Part shown: in pieces, positions 9,481 through 18,664 of the stretch
How positions within the stretch are numbered: the first letter of the stretch is position 1
Layout: the number at the start of each line of letters is the position of its first letter
Assembly (NCBI RefSeq): GCF_029210385.1
Contig: NZ_JARGDQ010000005.1
Location: forward strand, 1 to 64,000
DNA length: 64,000 nucleotides
From: Desulfurivibrio dismutans
GTDB lineage: Bacteria; Desulfobacterota; Desulfobulbia; Desulfobulbales; Desulfurivibrionaceae
Direction of reading: 5' to 3'
The notes under the pieces: model-generated
Database searches by the model: none
Seen by the model: the letters and a program-made list of their open reading frames with translations, nothing else
What the model was told of the DNA's origin: nothing
Position numbers and translations under genes: made by a program

Positions 9481-10540
9481 AAAGCGCAAAAATCCGGCTA
9501 CCAGCGAGTTTGTGGAACTGACTGGTGCCACGGAGCAGGCGCCGCCGCAGGCCTCCGAGTTTCTCAGTTTTGCGGAGCTGTGGCAGCGCACTCACACCAA
9601 TGCCGGCCCCAGGCGGGAGGATGGTGAGCAGAACCAGCCGGTGGAGCCGGAACCGGCAGAACCCGATCAGGTGGAGCTGGCCCGCCGGGAGGCGGCCGAG
9701 ATCCTGGCGGCGGCCAGGGAAGAGGCCGAGCGCCTGCAACAGGAGGCCCTGGCAAAAGGCCGGGCGGAAGGAGAACGTAAAGGCCGGGCGGAAGCCAAAA
9801 AAGAGTACAGTGAACGGTTGGCGGAGTTGAAAAAGCTGCTGGCCGAGATTCAACTGCAGCGCGGGGCGATCATTCAACGCTACCGCGAAGATCTGCTGGT
9901 CCTGGTGCAGGCCATGACCGATTGCCTGGTGCACCATGAGGTTACCACCAACCCCGAGGTAATTAAGTCCTGCCTGCAAAAGGCCACCGGTTTTGTGGTG
10001 GAAAACTCTTCGGTGCAGGCCTGCATTAACCCAGAGGATCTACGGGATTTGCGGGAGGCTGGTCTGCGTGATCCGACTCTGCTGGGCGGCAAAAATCGCA
10101 TCGAACTGGTGGAAGATCCCGCAGTGGCACGGGGGGGATGCTTGCTGAAAAGCGCCTTCGGCGAGGTGGACGCCACCATGGACAACAGCCGGAAAAAGCT
10201 TTATCAGGCCGTTAGTCAAGCTTTTGAGGCGGTTTTGGCGGCCCATGCCGGTGAAGATGAAGAGCCGCCCGCCGAAGCGGAACTGGCCGCCGTCTGGTCG
10301 GATCGGGCCAATGATATCGATGAAACGGCAGTGGCGGAGGAAGAAATATCGGCGCCTCCGGGATCCGAAGAAAATTATTTCCAAGAGGCGGTTTCGGCGG
10401 TGGTGACTCCAGAGGACGTGCCAAATGAGGCAGCGACCGAAGCGGAGTCGCCGCAGGAAAATCGGGGCGAGGCGGATCACAAGCAGGAAAACCCGGATCT
10501 TCCCTCCGAGAAATCGGCCCCATCTTCCGGACTTCAGTAA
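9473..10540 (+). CDS. fliH: Flagellar assembly protein FliH with a long acidic C-terminal tail
   Basis: 355 residues from the TTG at 9473, which has GGGAGG 6-11 bases upstream and overlaps fliG by 8 bp; in-frame TTG 9452 and GTG 9455 are alternatives. FliH is the peripheral stalk and regulator of the FliI ATPase in flagellar export. There is a helical Ala/Glu-rich segment (AAREEAERLQQEALAKGRAE) followed by the FliH C-terminal domain (about 120-255). Beyond it lies a tail of roughly 100 acidic, Pro- and Glu-rich residues not typical of the family. The position before fliI supports the call. The start is the least certain part. Confidence 0.9.
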   Translation: MSKKRKNPATSEFVELTGATEQAPPQASEFLSFAELWQRTHTNAGPRREDGEQNQPVEPEPAEPDQVELARREAAEILAAAREEAERLQQEALAKGRAEGERKGRAEAKKEYSERLAELKKLLAEIQLQRGAIIQRYREDLLVLVQAMTDCLVHHEVTTNPEVIKSCLQKATGFVVENSSVQACINPEDLRDLREAGLRDPTLLGGKNRIELVEDPAVARGGCLLKSAFGEVDATMDNSRKKLYQAVSQAFEAVLAAHAGEDEEPPAEAELAAVWSDRANDIDETAVAEEEISAPPGSEENYFQEAVSAVVTPEDVPNEAATEAESPQENRGEADHKQENPDLPSEKSAPSSGLQ

Positions 10541-10542
10541 AC

Positions 10543-11859
10543 ATGCCCATGGACTTCAGCCCTGTTATCGCCGCCGCCCGTGAAACTTCGCTGTTCACCG
10601 TCGGCGGCCGGGTCAGCCAGGTGATCGGGATGGTCATCGAAAGCGAAGGGCCCGGGATTCCCGTGGGCAGTATCTGCGAGATCGATGTGTTTCGCGGCCG
10701 GGCCAAAGTGCCGGCGGAGGTGGTGGGCTTTCGCGAGGGCAAGGTGCTGTTGATGCCCCTGGGTGAAATGCGTGGGGTCGAGCCCGGCGGGGCCATTCGC
10801 CTGGTGGAGGGGGCGGCCCGAGTGCCGGTTTCCCAAGGGCTGCTGGGGCGGATCATTGACGGTCTGGGGCAGCCCATGGACGGTAACGGTCCATTGCCCG
10901 CCGAGTCTTTTTATCCCCTTTATGCCGAACCATTGAACCCCATGACCCGGGAGCGGATCACCGAGCCGGTGGACGTGGGCGTGCGGGCCATCAACGGTCT
11001 GCTCACTCTGGGCAAAGGCCAGCGCATCGGGATTATGGCCGGCAGCGGGGTGGGCAAGAGCACCCTGATGGGGATGATCGCCCGCCATACCGCCGCTGAT
11101 ATCAGCGTGATTGCCCTGATCGGCGAACGGGGGCGGGAGCTCAAGGACTTCATTGAGCGCGACCTGGGGCCCGAGGGCCTGGCTCGTTCGGTGGTGGTGG
11201 TGGCCACCTCCGATCAGCCGCCGCTGGTGCGGATGCGGGGGGCCTATCTGGCCATGGCGGTGGCCGAGTATTTCCGCGATCTGGGCCGAGACGTGGTGCT
11301 GATGATGGACTCGGTGACCAGGTATGCCATGAGCGGCCGCGAAGTGGGCCTGGCCATAGGTGAGCCACCCACCAGCCGGGGTTATACCCCCTCGGTGTTC
11401 GGCCAGTTGCCCAAGCTGCTTGAGCGGGCCGGCACTTGCCAGGGCAAGGGCAGCATCACCGGCATTTTTACCGTCCTGGTGGAAGGCGACGATATGAACG
11501 AGCCCATTGCCGACGCGGTGCGATCCATCGTCGACGGCCACATCGTGCTCAGTCGCGACCTGGCCAGCCAGGGCCACTATCCGGCCATTGAGGTGATGGG
11601 CAGTGTCAGCCGCTGCATGAGCGACGTGGTTTCCGAAGAGCAGGTCAAGGCGGCCCATCGCTTCCTGGAAGTGCTGGCTCTTTACCGCCGTTCCGAGGAT
11701 CTGATCAACATCGGGGCCTATGCCAAGGGCAGTAACCCCAAAATCGACAATGCCATTGCCATGATCGACAAACTGAATGGCTACTTGCGGCAACCCGTCA
11801 ACGATCGGGTAATCTTTCAAGACAGCGCGGCGCAGTTGCAGGCCCTGTTCAAAAAATAG
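10543..11859 (+). CDS. fliI: Flagellum-specific ATP synthase FliI
   Basis: 438 residues, standard for the type III export ATPase that energises unloading of flagellar substrates. Walker A is AGSGVGKSTLMG, Walker B lies in DVVLMMDSVTRYAMS, and the F1-beta-like signature is GEPPTSRGYTPSVF. It starts 2 bp after fliH and is followed by fliJ, the normal order. Confidence 0.97.
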   Translation: MPMDFSPVIAAARETSLFTVGGRVSQVIGMVIESEGPGIPVGSICEIDVFRGRAKVPAEVVGFREGKVLLMPLGEMRGVEPGGAIRLVEGAARVPVSQGLLGRIIDGLGQPMDGNGPLPAESFYPLYAEPLNPMTRERITEPVDVGVRAINGLLTLGKGQRIGIMAGSGVGKSTLMGMIARHTAADISVIALIGERGRELKDFIERDLGPEGLARSVVVVATSDQPPLVRMRGAYLAMAVAEYFRDLGRDVVLMMDSVTRYAMSGREVGLAIGEPPTSRGYTPSVFGQLPKLLERAGTCQGKGSITGIFTVLVEGDDMNEPIADAVRSIVDGHIVLSRDLASQGHYPAIEVMGSVSRCMSDVVSEEQVKAAHRFLEVLALYRRSEDLINIGAYAKGSNPKIDNAIAMIDKLNGYLRQPVNDRVIFQDSAAQLQALFKK

Positions 11860-11871
11860 GCGGAACAAAGT

Positions 11872-12309
11872 ATGGCCTACCAGTTTCGTTTTGAGAGTGT
11901 GCTGGGGTATCGTCGCAACCTGGAAGAGCTGGCCCGCCAGAAGATGGTCCGGGCCCAGACCCAGTTGGTGCGCCAGCAGGAACGCCTGCAACAGCTGGAA
12001 CGGGAACTGGTCGAGGCCGTCAATTCCTTTGAGGAGCGCAAGCAAAAACCCATGGTCGCCCCCTTTTACAGCATGTACGTGGAGGGAATCGAGCGGCGTG
12101 AACGGGATCTGGCCAGTCAGCAACGGGCCGTGGCCACCCAGTTGGAGGTGGTGGAACAGGCCCGCCTGGAATTGCAGGGCAAAGTGCAGCAGCGCAAGGT
12201 AATGGAAAAGACCCGGGAGCGGGATTACGGAAAATATCTCCAGGAAGAGCGTCTGCGGGAGCAAAACGAGCTTGACGAGCAGATGATCCTGCGTTTTAAA
12301 CGAGCTTAG
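11872..12309 (+). CDS. fliJ: Flagellar export protein FliJ
   Basis: 145 residues, almost entirely predicted coiled coil (ARQKMVRAQTQLVRQQERLQ, QRKVMEKTRERDYGKYLQEE). It starts with YQFRFESVLGYRRNLEE, typical of the FliJ N terminus. FliJ acts as the central stalk of the FliI ring and helps chaperone export. It lies 12 bp after fliI and 10 bp before the MotE-like gene. Confidence 0.92.
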   Translation: MAYQFRFESVLGYRRNLEELARQKMVRAQTQLVRQQERLQQLERELVEAVNSFEERKQKPMVAPFYSMYVEGIERRERDLASQQRAVATQLEVVEQARLELQGKVQQRKVMEKTRERDYGKYLQEERLREQNELDEQMILRFKRA

Positions 12310-12319
12310 AGGTGAGCTT

Positions 12320-12805
12320 TTGAAGGCAAAACTGATTACCGTCATCGGGGTGCTGCTGGTCTTCGGCCTGCTGGAGACCGTCGGGGTGGAGGCCCAGACC
12401 CGCCCGGTCCGGGCCGGCCAGGAAGAACTTGCCCACTCGGTCCGCCTGCGGGATAAGGAGCGAGAGCTTGCAGCCCGGGAGGAAAAAATTGACCGCCGGG
12501 AGCAGGAACTGGCCGAGATGGAAGCGGAGGTTCGGGGTGAACTGGAAAGCCTGCTGGAGTTGCAGCAGGAGGCCCGGGCCACCCTGGACGGCCTGACCGC
12601 CGCCAAGGACCAGGCCTTCCGGGATTTGATCCGGGTTTACCGGGAGATGCGACCGGCGCGGGTGGCGGAGTTACTCGATGAAATGGATGATCGTGATTCC
12701 CTGGAGATTTTGCGGGGAATGCCCAATGACCTGGTGGCCGATATCCTGCCCCGGCTGGAACGGGCCAAGGCGGTGAGGTTGAGCCGCCAACTCGGCCTCC
12801 TTTAG
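12320..12805 (+). CDS. MotE-like flagellar protein with MgtE-N-type helical domain
   Basis: 161 residues. An N-terminal hydrophobic segment (LITVIGVLLVFGLLETVGVEA) is probably a signal peptide ending near VEAQT. Next comes a long charged coiled coil (about 40-95), then an MgtE-N-like domain (RPARVAELLDEMDDRDSLEI...GMPNDLVADILPRL). This layout matches MotE, a periplasmic partner of the stator in some proteobacteria, often encoded after fliJ. The start is TTG with AGGTGAG upstream. A palindromic repeat begins right after the stop codon. The family is fairly clear; the exact function is by analogy. Confidence 0.82.
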   Translation: MKAKLITVIGVLLVFGLLETVGVEAQTRPVRAGQEELAHSVRLRDKERELAAREEKIDRREQELAEMEAEVRGELESLLELQQEARATLDGLTAAKDQAFRDLIRVYREMRPARVAELLDEMDDRDSLEILRGMPNDLVADILPRLERAKAVRLSRQLGLL

Positions 12806-12912
12806 GAAAACGTCCAGCAGCACCGCATCTTGCGGCGATCGACCCGGCTTGCGTACCAGTGTGCGCGGCGCCGGGCCGCTTGCCGCAAGCTACGGCACTG
12901 CTGGACGTTTTC
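12806..12912. repeat. Palindromic repeat, 107 bp (copy A)
   Basis: An imperfect inverted repeat starting at the base after the motE-like stop codon. Outer arms GAAAACGTCCAGCAG and CTGCTGGACGTTTTC are perfectly complementary. Inside them one arm reads CACCGCATCTTGCGGCGATCG and the other, reverse-complemented, TGCCGTAGCTTGCGGCAAGCG. The apex is GCGTAC-CAGT-GTGCGC. It is followed by a T-rich run and could also act as a transcription terminator for the fliJ operon. Same family as the repeats at 12969, 20534, 43288 and 52913. Confidence 0.92.
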
Positions 12913-12968
12913 TTTTTTTCTCCCTCTTTTTTCCCCCTTTTTCGTAACTATCCAGCTCATTCTGGCAC

Positions 12969-13075
12969 GTAACTGTTCAGCAGTGCCCCAGGTTGCGGTA
13001 AGCCAAGTCGGCGTAGCGTACATCAGGTACTCAAGCCGACCTGATCACCGCAAGATGGGGTGCTCTGGACAGTAA
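12969..13075. repeat. Palindromic repeat, 107 bp (copy B)
   Basis: A second, more diverged copy 56 bp after copy A. Left arm GTAACTGTTCAGCAGTGCCCC and right arm (reverse complement) ATTACTGTCCAGAGCACCCC pair with a few mismatches. The inner GTTGCGGT/CTTGCGGT blocks and the CGTAC-ATCA-GGTAC apex are as in the family. It does not abut a gene. Confidence 0.82.
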
Positions 13076-13354
13076 TCTTTTTTCTTTCCTGTTTTGTTCT
13101 TTCTCTTACCCTTCCTTTTTCTATTTTTTGTTCATGGCTTTTTATCAAAGATATTAGCGGTGGCGGTTCCTTGCTGATTTCTCTCTATTTATAGGGGATT
13201 TGCGGCAGCCCGGCAAAAATGTCCTGTTTGGACCTCGTGAGGACGTCAGGGGGCCGTTTGGGGTGGGGGGCAGGGGGTGGTTGAGTTTTTTTGTTTTTAT
13301 TTTATGTCATTATTACAGGTGTTTGGTTTATGTTGATGGTTTCTGTGTTGAGGT
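13076..13354. other. Gene-free T-rich stretch before the fliK promoter
   Basis: I see no gene here. The first 60 bases are very pyrimidine-rich, with several TTTTC runs, and the base composition is markedly lower in GC than the flanking genes. Together with copies A and B it makes up the roughly 550-bp gap between the two flagellar blocks. Confidence 0.6.
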
Positions 13355-13370
13355 TGGCACGAAGGTTGCT
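13355..13370 (+). promoter_or_regulatory. Sigma-54 promoter upstream of fliK
   Basis: TGGCACG-AAGG-TTGCT is a perfect match to TGGCACG-N4-TTGC[A/T], 57 bp before the fliK start. It has the same form as the promoter before flgB, so fliK-flgD-flgE are probably co-regulated with the first flagellar block by the sigma-54 activators at the left edge. Confidence 0.87.
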
Positions 13371-13427
13371 TCTGGGGCTGTGCAAGAGTTGCAGGTTGGG
13401 CTGGCTGAGCCGGTAAAATTTTGACCA

Positions 13428-15362
13428 ATGGAGTTCAGAACTGTGAAAACCTTGATGATTCCCGTGGCCAAGGCTGAAGGAATGGAGATTGGGGGGCGTC
13501 CCCGGGGGGCGCGCTCCGCCGATGAAGCCAACTTTGCCGGCCACCTGGATCGCAAGCTGGCTGACGGCCAGCGTGACGAGCGTAATGTTTTGGGAGGCCG
13601 TCAGGCCGAGATACGGGCCGCCGAAGCCCGGCGTAACCGAGCCTCCGGGCAGGCTGCCGCAGAAGCAAGTGCCGCAAGGAAGAGAAATGACTCCCAAAAG
13701 GCTTCAGCCGACAGGAAAAATGATGCCACGACAGCCAATCAGCTCGTCGACCAAACCACCGATCATAGTCGTGAAGGGGCTCGGCTGGAACTGGTCGCCC
13801 TGCTGGGCGAGTATCTCGGCCTGATCGGTGACCAAGCCCGAGACGTGACCACCGGCCCCGGCGACTGGACTTTTGAAATTGAGGATACCGCCGAGTTAAG
13901 CCTGCTGGCCGCCTTGGCCGGCATGGACGAGAAGCAGGCCGCAGCGCTCATGGAAAAATTTGCCGCCAATGGCGGTGAGTTTGAAATCTCTGAGTTCCTG
14001 GCCGTTTTTTCCAAGCACTTCCTGAACATGGAGCAAAACCAGCCGGTGCCGGTACCGGAAACCGATCTGCCCTACCTGCAGATGCTGCTCAACCAGCTGG
14101 ACCTGGATTCCGCCACCGTGGAGCGGCTTGGTGAACAGGCGGTGCGGGGCGACAACACCCTGGACTTGGCCGCTTTCCTTAAAGGCCTGGCCGACCTGGA
14201 TCTGGATGAGCTGAATTTGAACGGTAAAATCACCTTGAAGGGCTGGGATGCCGAGCAGTTACTGGCGGTGCTGGACAACGCCGGGGTTTCCCGGGCCCTG
14301 CAGCGGGAGTTGCTGCCGGAACTGCACGCCCCCTGGGATCAGCCACAGCGCCCCAATCAGCCGCTGGAGCTTGATCTGGACCGCTTCCGGGAGCTGCTGG
14401 CCCGCGGGGTGGCGGAAATCCAGGATGCTCGGCCCCGGGCCGAAATCCCCGCCTTTCTGGCCCAGATGAAAAAGATCTTCCAGCAAGCCGGTTTCAACGA
14501 GCAGCGGCCGGGCTGGACCCCGGCGGTGCAGGCCGCCGCTGCCAAAATTTACGACAAACTGCTGGAAAGCGTGGACATGGCCACCGTCCGGCTGGAGAAG
14601 TTAACCGCCGACAAGAAACTCTCCCTCAAGGAAGAGTTTCTTGCCCTCAAGGATGAACTTAACACCGGGGCAAAAATTGCCGCCCTGAACAAAGAGGGCG
14701 CCGGCCGGGCGGAAGTGCGCCAGGCCCTGGCCGAAGCCGGCCTGCTCAACAGCAAGGACAGTGATGAGTTGATCTCCGGCCGTCTCTTCTTAAACGAAAT
14801 GAAACTCGAGGCCCGGGGCGATGAGCGCGGCGCCGAGGCCCTGGCCGGCGCTTCCGACAGCCCCGCCGACAATAACCGCCTGGAAATCCTGCGCGCCATG
14901 AACCAGGCCCCGCGCCAGCAGGCTCAACTGGAGCAGCAAGTCTTCAACCGCATTGCCTCCGGGGTGGTGGGTGGCTTGAATCGCAACGAGCACCATCTGG
15001 TGATGCATCTCTATCCCCGTGAGCTGGGCGAGGTGCGGGTGGAAATGATGATCCGCGACAACCAGGTCTCCCTTTCTTTTGGTCTGGAAAGCACCAAAGT
15101 TAAAGAAATCCTGGAAAAGAACATGGAGATGTTCAAGGACAACCTGGAACGCCGGGGCTTTGTGCTGGGCGAGTGCATGGTGTCTGTCGACCAGCAGGAG
15201 CGGGACAACTCCGGTGAGGCCTGGCAGCGTTTCACCGCCGCCTGGACCAACCACAACGGCGGCATGGTCCGCCGCGAATCCCTGGCCGAGGTGCCCGAAG
15301 AAGTGCTCTACCAGCGCCCCGCCACCACCGATCGGCCCGGTGGAATCGATCTTTTCGCCTGA
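13428..15362 (+). CDS. fliK: Flagellar hook-length control protein FliK
   Basis: 644 residues. The C-terminal Flg_hook domain (about 515-610) is recognisable: NEHHLVMHLYPRELGEVRV...KEILEKNMEMFKDNLERRGF. The long N-terminal part is Ala-, Asp- and Leu-rich and poorly conserved, as expected of a molecular ruler, and includes several leucine-rich helical stretches. FliK is secreted through the flagellar export gate and switches specificity when the hook is complete. The start is uncertain: ATG 13428 has a weak ribosome site, and in-frame ATG 13482, preceded by GAAGGA, is possible. It leads a fliK-flgD-flgE unit. Confidence 0.9.
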   Translation: MEFRTVKTLMIPVAKAEGMEIGGRPRGARSADEANFAGHLDRKLADGQRDERNVLGGRQAEIRAAEARRNRASGQAAAEASAARKRNDSQKASADRKNDATTANQLVDQTTDHSREGARLELVALLGEYLGLIGDQARDVTTGPGDWTFEIEDTAELSLLAALAGMDEKQAAALMEKFAANGGEFEISEFLAVFSKHFLNMEQNQPVPVPETDLPYLQMLLNQLDLDSATVERLGEQAVRGDNTLDLAAFLKGLADLDLDELNLNGKITLKGWDAEQLLAVLDNAGVSRALQRELLPELHAPWDQPQRPNQPLELDLDRFRELLARGVAEIQDARPRAEIPAFLAQMKKIFQQAGFNEQRPGWTPAVQAAAAKIYDKLLESVDMATVRLEKLTADKKLSLKEEFLALKDELNTGAKIAALNKEGAGRAEVRQALAEAGLLNSKDSDELISGRLFLNEMKLEARGDERGAEALAGASDSPADNNRLEILRAMNQAPRQQAQLEQQVFNRIASGVVGGLNRNEHHLVMHLYPRELGEVRVEMMIRDNQVSLSFGLESTKVKEILEKNMEMFKDNLERRGFVLGECMVSVDQQERDNSGEAWQRFTAAWTNHNGGMVRRESLAEVPEEVLYQRPATTDRPGGIDLFA

Positions 15363-15381
15363 AAACTAAGGAGACCATACC

Positions 15382-16146
15382 ATGACCATGATCAGCGCAG
15401 GATACGGCCCCGATATTCCCATGGCCGACCAGGGCAGCCACCTCAAGCCGGTGGGCAGCAGCTCCCTGGACCGCCAGGACTTCATGACCCTGTTCATCAC
15501 TCAGCTTCAGCACCAGGACCCCATGAAGCCCATGGAGAGCTACGAGATGGCCTCCCAGCTGGCGCACTTCTCCAGCATGGAAGCCACTATGAAGATGAGC
15601 GACAACATGGAAAAGATGTTGAACTACACCACCTCCCAGAACAACTTGCAACTGCTGAGCCTGATTGGCAAGACCATTGAAACGCAGGGTAACGAGATCG
15701 GTGTTACCGATGGCCAGGTGGCCAGAACCTCGTATGTGCTGGAACAGGATGCCCCCTTCTCGGTGGTTTATATCCACAATGCCGCCGGCCAGCTGGTGCG
15801 GACCATCGATAATGGTTTCCAGAGTGCCGGTCAGAACACCCTGGCCTGGGATGGGAAGGATAACAGCGGCCAGGAGGTGCCGGATGGCATGTACATCTAC
15901 AAGGTGGACGCCCTGGCCGGCGATGGCAGCAAAGTGGCGGTGGAACAGCGGGCGTCCGGCAAGGTCACCGGCCTGGAGTTTGATTCCGGCCGGGCCGCCA
16001 TCACCGTCAGCGGTTATATCCAGAAATATGTCAGCGACATCATCAATGTCCATGAAAACAGCAGCGGCTTGCCCGGTCAGGACAGTGATACCGGTCAGGA
16101 TTCCGGTGACGAGGAAGAAGATATTTTAATGGGCTTAATGGGTTAG
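15382..16146 (+). CDS. flgD: Flagellar hook capping protein FlgD
   Basis: 254 residues. The N-terminal FlgD motif is clear (LDRQDFMTLFITQLQHQDPM...SYEMASQLAHFSSME), followed by the Tudor-like and FlgD-Ig domains (NTLAWDGKDNSGQEVPDGMY, about 150-175). FlgD caps the growing hook. A good AAGGAGA ribosome site precedes the start. The extreme C terminus is acidic (DSDTGQDSGDEEEDI). It sits 20 bp after fliK and 52 bp before flgE. Confidence 0.95.
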   Translation: MTMISAGYGPDIPMADQGSHLKPVGSSSLDRQDFMTLFITQLQHQDPMKPMESYEMASQLAHFSSMEATMKMSDNMEKMLNYTTSQNNLQLLSLIGKTIETQGNEIGVTDGQVARTSYVLEQDAPFSVVYIHNAAGQLVRTIDNGFQSAGQNTLAWDGKDNSGQEVPDGMYIYKVDALAGDGSKVAVEQRASGKVTGLEFDSGRAAITVSGYIQKYVSDIINVHENSSGLPGQDSDTGQDSGDEEEDILMGLMG

Positions 16147-16198
16147 CGGTACAACAACAATCCCGTCAGGGGACAGATAAACAGCAGGAGGAACGATC

Positions 16199-18631
16199 AT
16201 GAGTCTTTCAGGTTCACTTTACGCCGGGATCAGCGGCCTTAGTACCATGGGTAACGGAATGAGCGTCTTGGGCGACAACATCGCCAACGTCAACACCGTG
16301 GCCTTCAATGCCAGCCGCTCCACCTTCCAGGATGTACTTTCCCAGTCGGTGTCCACCGCCGCCGGCACCGCCCAGGTGGGGCGCGGCGTCACCCTGACCA
16401 CGGTGGACGGGCTTTTTGCCCAGGGCTCGTTCGAGTCCACCTCGACTCCCACCGATATGGCCATCGGCGGCGAGGGCTTTTTCATGCTGCGGGGCACTGA
16501 CAGTGCCGAGTCGGACATGTTCACCCGGGCCGGGGAGTTCCGCTTCGATCAGCATGGTTTCTTGACCAGCCCCGGCGGCCACTTCGTGCAGGGCTGGGGG
16601 GTAGACAAAAATACGGGTCAGATTGAAGGTACCATCGGCGATATCAGGATGGATCGCTCCACCCCACCGGTGCGGACCGAACAGGTGGACCTGATCGTCA
16701 ACCTCGACGCCCGGGTCGACCCGGCTTCTCCCGCGCCGTTGTACGATTCCTGGAACGGCACGGCGGAAGATCCCATTGCCGCTGTCAACTATCAGTACAC
16801 CACCTCGCTCAAGGTTTATGACTCCAAAGGGGTGGCTCGTGATCTGACCATCTACTTTGATCGCACCGCCAAGGAAAACGAGTGGGATTTTCTGATTACC
16901 ACCGATCCGGCTTCTGATCGGCGGGAGTTGAGTGAGGCTGAAAAACAGACCTATGCCCCCGATGAGCAGTACAATCCCCAGAATCCGGCCCACCGGGGCG
17001 CCGGCGCCTTGATGTACGGCGTGGTGAACTTTGACAACAACGGCAACATCACCACCATCGATACCTGGGATGTGCCGGCCGACGGCCGGGTCGATCCCGA
17101 CCGCCACACCAACCGGTCCAATCGCCTGGATGACAGCGGCAATTATCCGGTTTTTGACGCCAACTTCACCGGTGACCCGCAAACCATCGCCCTGAACTTC
17201 GGGGCCCGTTTTGACGGCAGCAGTACCGAGCCCCAGATCCTGGTTTCCCGTGACGGGGCCATCGATATCACCACCGATAACCCCATCACCACCGAAAGCC
17301 GCTGGGGTGATGTACGGGACAGTGAAGGGCGCCGGGTGATCCCCGAGGGTTATGACCCTGTTTTAACTGACCCCAACGATCAACATGTGACCATTGCCGT
17401 GGAGGGTTTTGATCATGAAGGGCGGCCGGCAAGCTTTTCCTATGTGATTCCGCACAGCACCACCAGGCTGGGGGCCGATGGCGGTTTTCTGGACCAGCTT
17501 GCCGGTGCGTTCGGGGCGGTATCGGCCGGGGTCGACGCCGATGGCCGTTTAACCCTGCGGGCTCCCGGCGGATACTCCAAGATGTCCATAACCAATATTG
17601 GCGTTACCGATGCGGTCGCGGATTTTGCCACAGTTAATCCCTTTGGTGATGGCGCCATCAACGTCAGTACCACCAAACGGGAGGTGGTGGCTCCGGCCCA
17701 GGCCTACAGCGCTCCCTATGATACGGACACCGATACTGACCCGCCATCGGTGATCAGCGCCGCGACCCGCTGGGATGCGGTGTATGTTGATGGAGTTGCT
17801 ACTCCCGCCATCAACGATTTTGCCACTGCGGAAATAACCTATGAAATTATGCTCCGTGACGGCACGGCGATTGAGGGCACTTACGATAATTTTGAGGAGA
17901 GCCCGGACAGCACGGTGCAGGGTTTCCTTAACCATCTTTCCGATGAGTATGACGTGGATGCCTACATCGATTCCACGGGTCGGCTGGTGATCAGAGACCG
18001 GGTGGCCGACCCCGGGGGCGATGAGGCCAGTCAGCTTAATTTCAGAATTGTTGATTACAATGGTATGGTCGGAGATGATACAACGCCAGGAATTTTTGGT
18101 CCGACCTCGGCGGATTTTGACGAATTTCATGTGATTTCCGGCAGCCCCGAGCGTAACGGCAGCCAGATGGGCACCGTGGTCAACAACCGTTTCGGCGATA
18201 CCGAGGCGATGTTCACCACCCAGTACGCCAACAGTTCCACCACCATTTATCAGGACCAGAACGGCTTTGCCGCCGGCTTCCTGCAGTCGGTGTCGGTGGA
18301 TACCGCCGGCATTATCACCGGCAATTTCTCCAACGGTCAGGTGCTGATGCAGGCCAAGGTGGCCCTGGCGGATTTTGCCAACCTGCAGGGACTGCATAAG
18401 GTGGGCGGCAATATCTTCCGGGCCACCACCCAGTCCGGGGCACCGGTAACCGGTGAACCCGGCACCAACGGCCTGGGCGAAATTGCCCCCAACTCCCTGG
18501 AGATGTCCAACGTCGACCTGGGTAACGAGTTTGTCAAGATGATCACCACCCAACGCGGTTTTCAGGCCAACTCCAAGATGATCACCACCACCGACGAGAT
18601 GCTTAGCGAGTTGATCAACATCAAGCGGTAG
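16199..18631 (+). CDS. flgE: Flagellar hook protein FlgE, unusually long
   Basis: 810 residues, about twice the enterobacterial FlgE. The N terminus has the rod/hook family motif (SVLGDNIANVNTVAFNASRS), and the C terminus the matching D0 helix (NVDLGNEFVKMITTQRGFQA). The extra length is in the central, outward-facing part (about 270-640), which is rich in Asp, Thr and Gly and probably forms extra beta domains on the hook surface. AGGAGGAAC lies upstream of the ATG. It is the last gene of the flagellar block. Confidence 0.94.
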   Translation: MSLSGSLYAGISGLSTMGNGMSVLGDNIANVNTVAFNASRSTFQDVLSQSVSTAAGTAQVGRGVTLTTVDGLFAQGSFESTSTPTDMAIGGEGFFMLRGTDSAESDMFTRAGEFRFDQHGFLTSPGGHFVQGWGVDKNTGQIEGTIGDIRMDRSTPPVRTEQVDLIVNLDARVDPASPAPLYDSWNGTAEDPIAAVNYQYTTSLKVYDSKGVARDLTIYFDRTAKENEWDFLITTDPASDRRELSEAEKQTYAPDEQYNPQNPAHRGAGALMYGVVNFDNNGNITTIDTWDVPADGRVDPDRHTNRSNRLDDSGNYPVFDANFTGDPQTIALNFGARFDGSSTEPQILVSRDGAIDITTDNPITTESRWGDVRDSEGRRVIPEGYDPVLTDPNDQHVTIAVEGFDHEGRPASFSYVIPHSTTRLGADGGFLDQLAGAFGAVSAGVDADGRLTLRAPGGYSKMSITNIGVTDAVADFATVNPFGDGAINVSTTKREVVAPAQAYSAPYDTDTDTDPPSVISAATRWDAVYVDGVATPAINDFATAEITYEIMLRDGTAIEGTYDNFEESPDSTVQGFLNHLSDEYDVDAYIDSTGRLVIRDRVADPGGDEASQLNFRIVDYNGMVGDDTTPGIFGPTSADFDEFHVISGSPERNGSQMGTVVNNRFGDTEAMFTTQYANSSTTIYQDQNGFAAGFLQSVSVDTAGIITGNFSNGQVLMQAKVALADFANLQGLHKVGGNIFRATTQSGAPVTGEPGTNGLGEIAPNSLEMSNVDLGNEFVKMITTQRGFQANSKMITTTDEMLSELINIKR

Positions 18632-18640
18632 GCTAAGCCC

Positions 18641-18664
18641 GGGGACAGGTTTGAAGTCTGTCCC
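18641..18664. repeat. Short palindrome, GGGACAG-type
   Basis: GGGGACAGG-TTTGAA-GTCTGTCCC: a near-perfect inverted repeat 10 bp after the flgE stop. A closely related palindrome occurs inside ileS at 20493, next to a 109-bp family repeat. It may serve as a terminator hairpin for flgE, but there is no T-run directly after it. Confidence 0.7.

Noticed and set aside
10534-12606. 690-residue minus-strand open frame over fliI and fliJ
   Set aside because: Entirely antisense to fliI-fliJ-motE; no motif and composition of a shadow frame.
12806-13075. CRISPR array
   Set aside because: Only two diverged palindromes are adjacent, without regular spacers, and other copies are scattered; no cas gene is present.
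13200-13424. Small gene just before fliK
   Set aside because: It spans the sigma-54 promoter, lacks a ribosome site and shows no conserved pattern.
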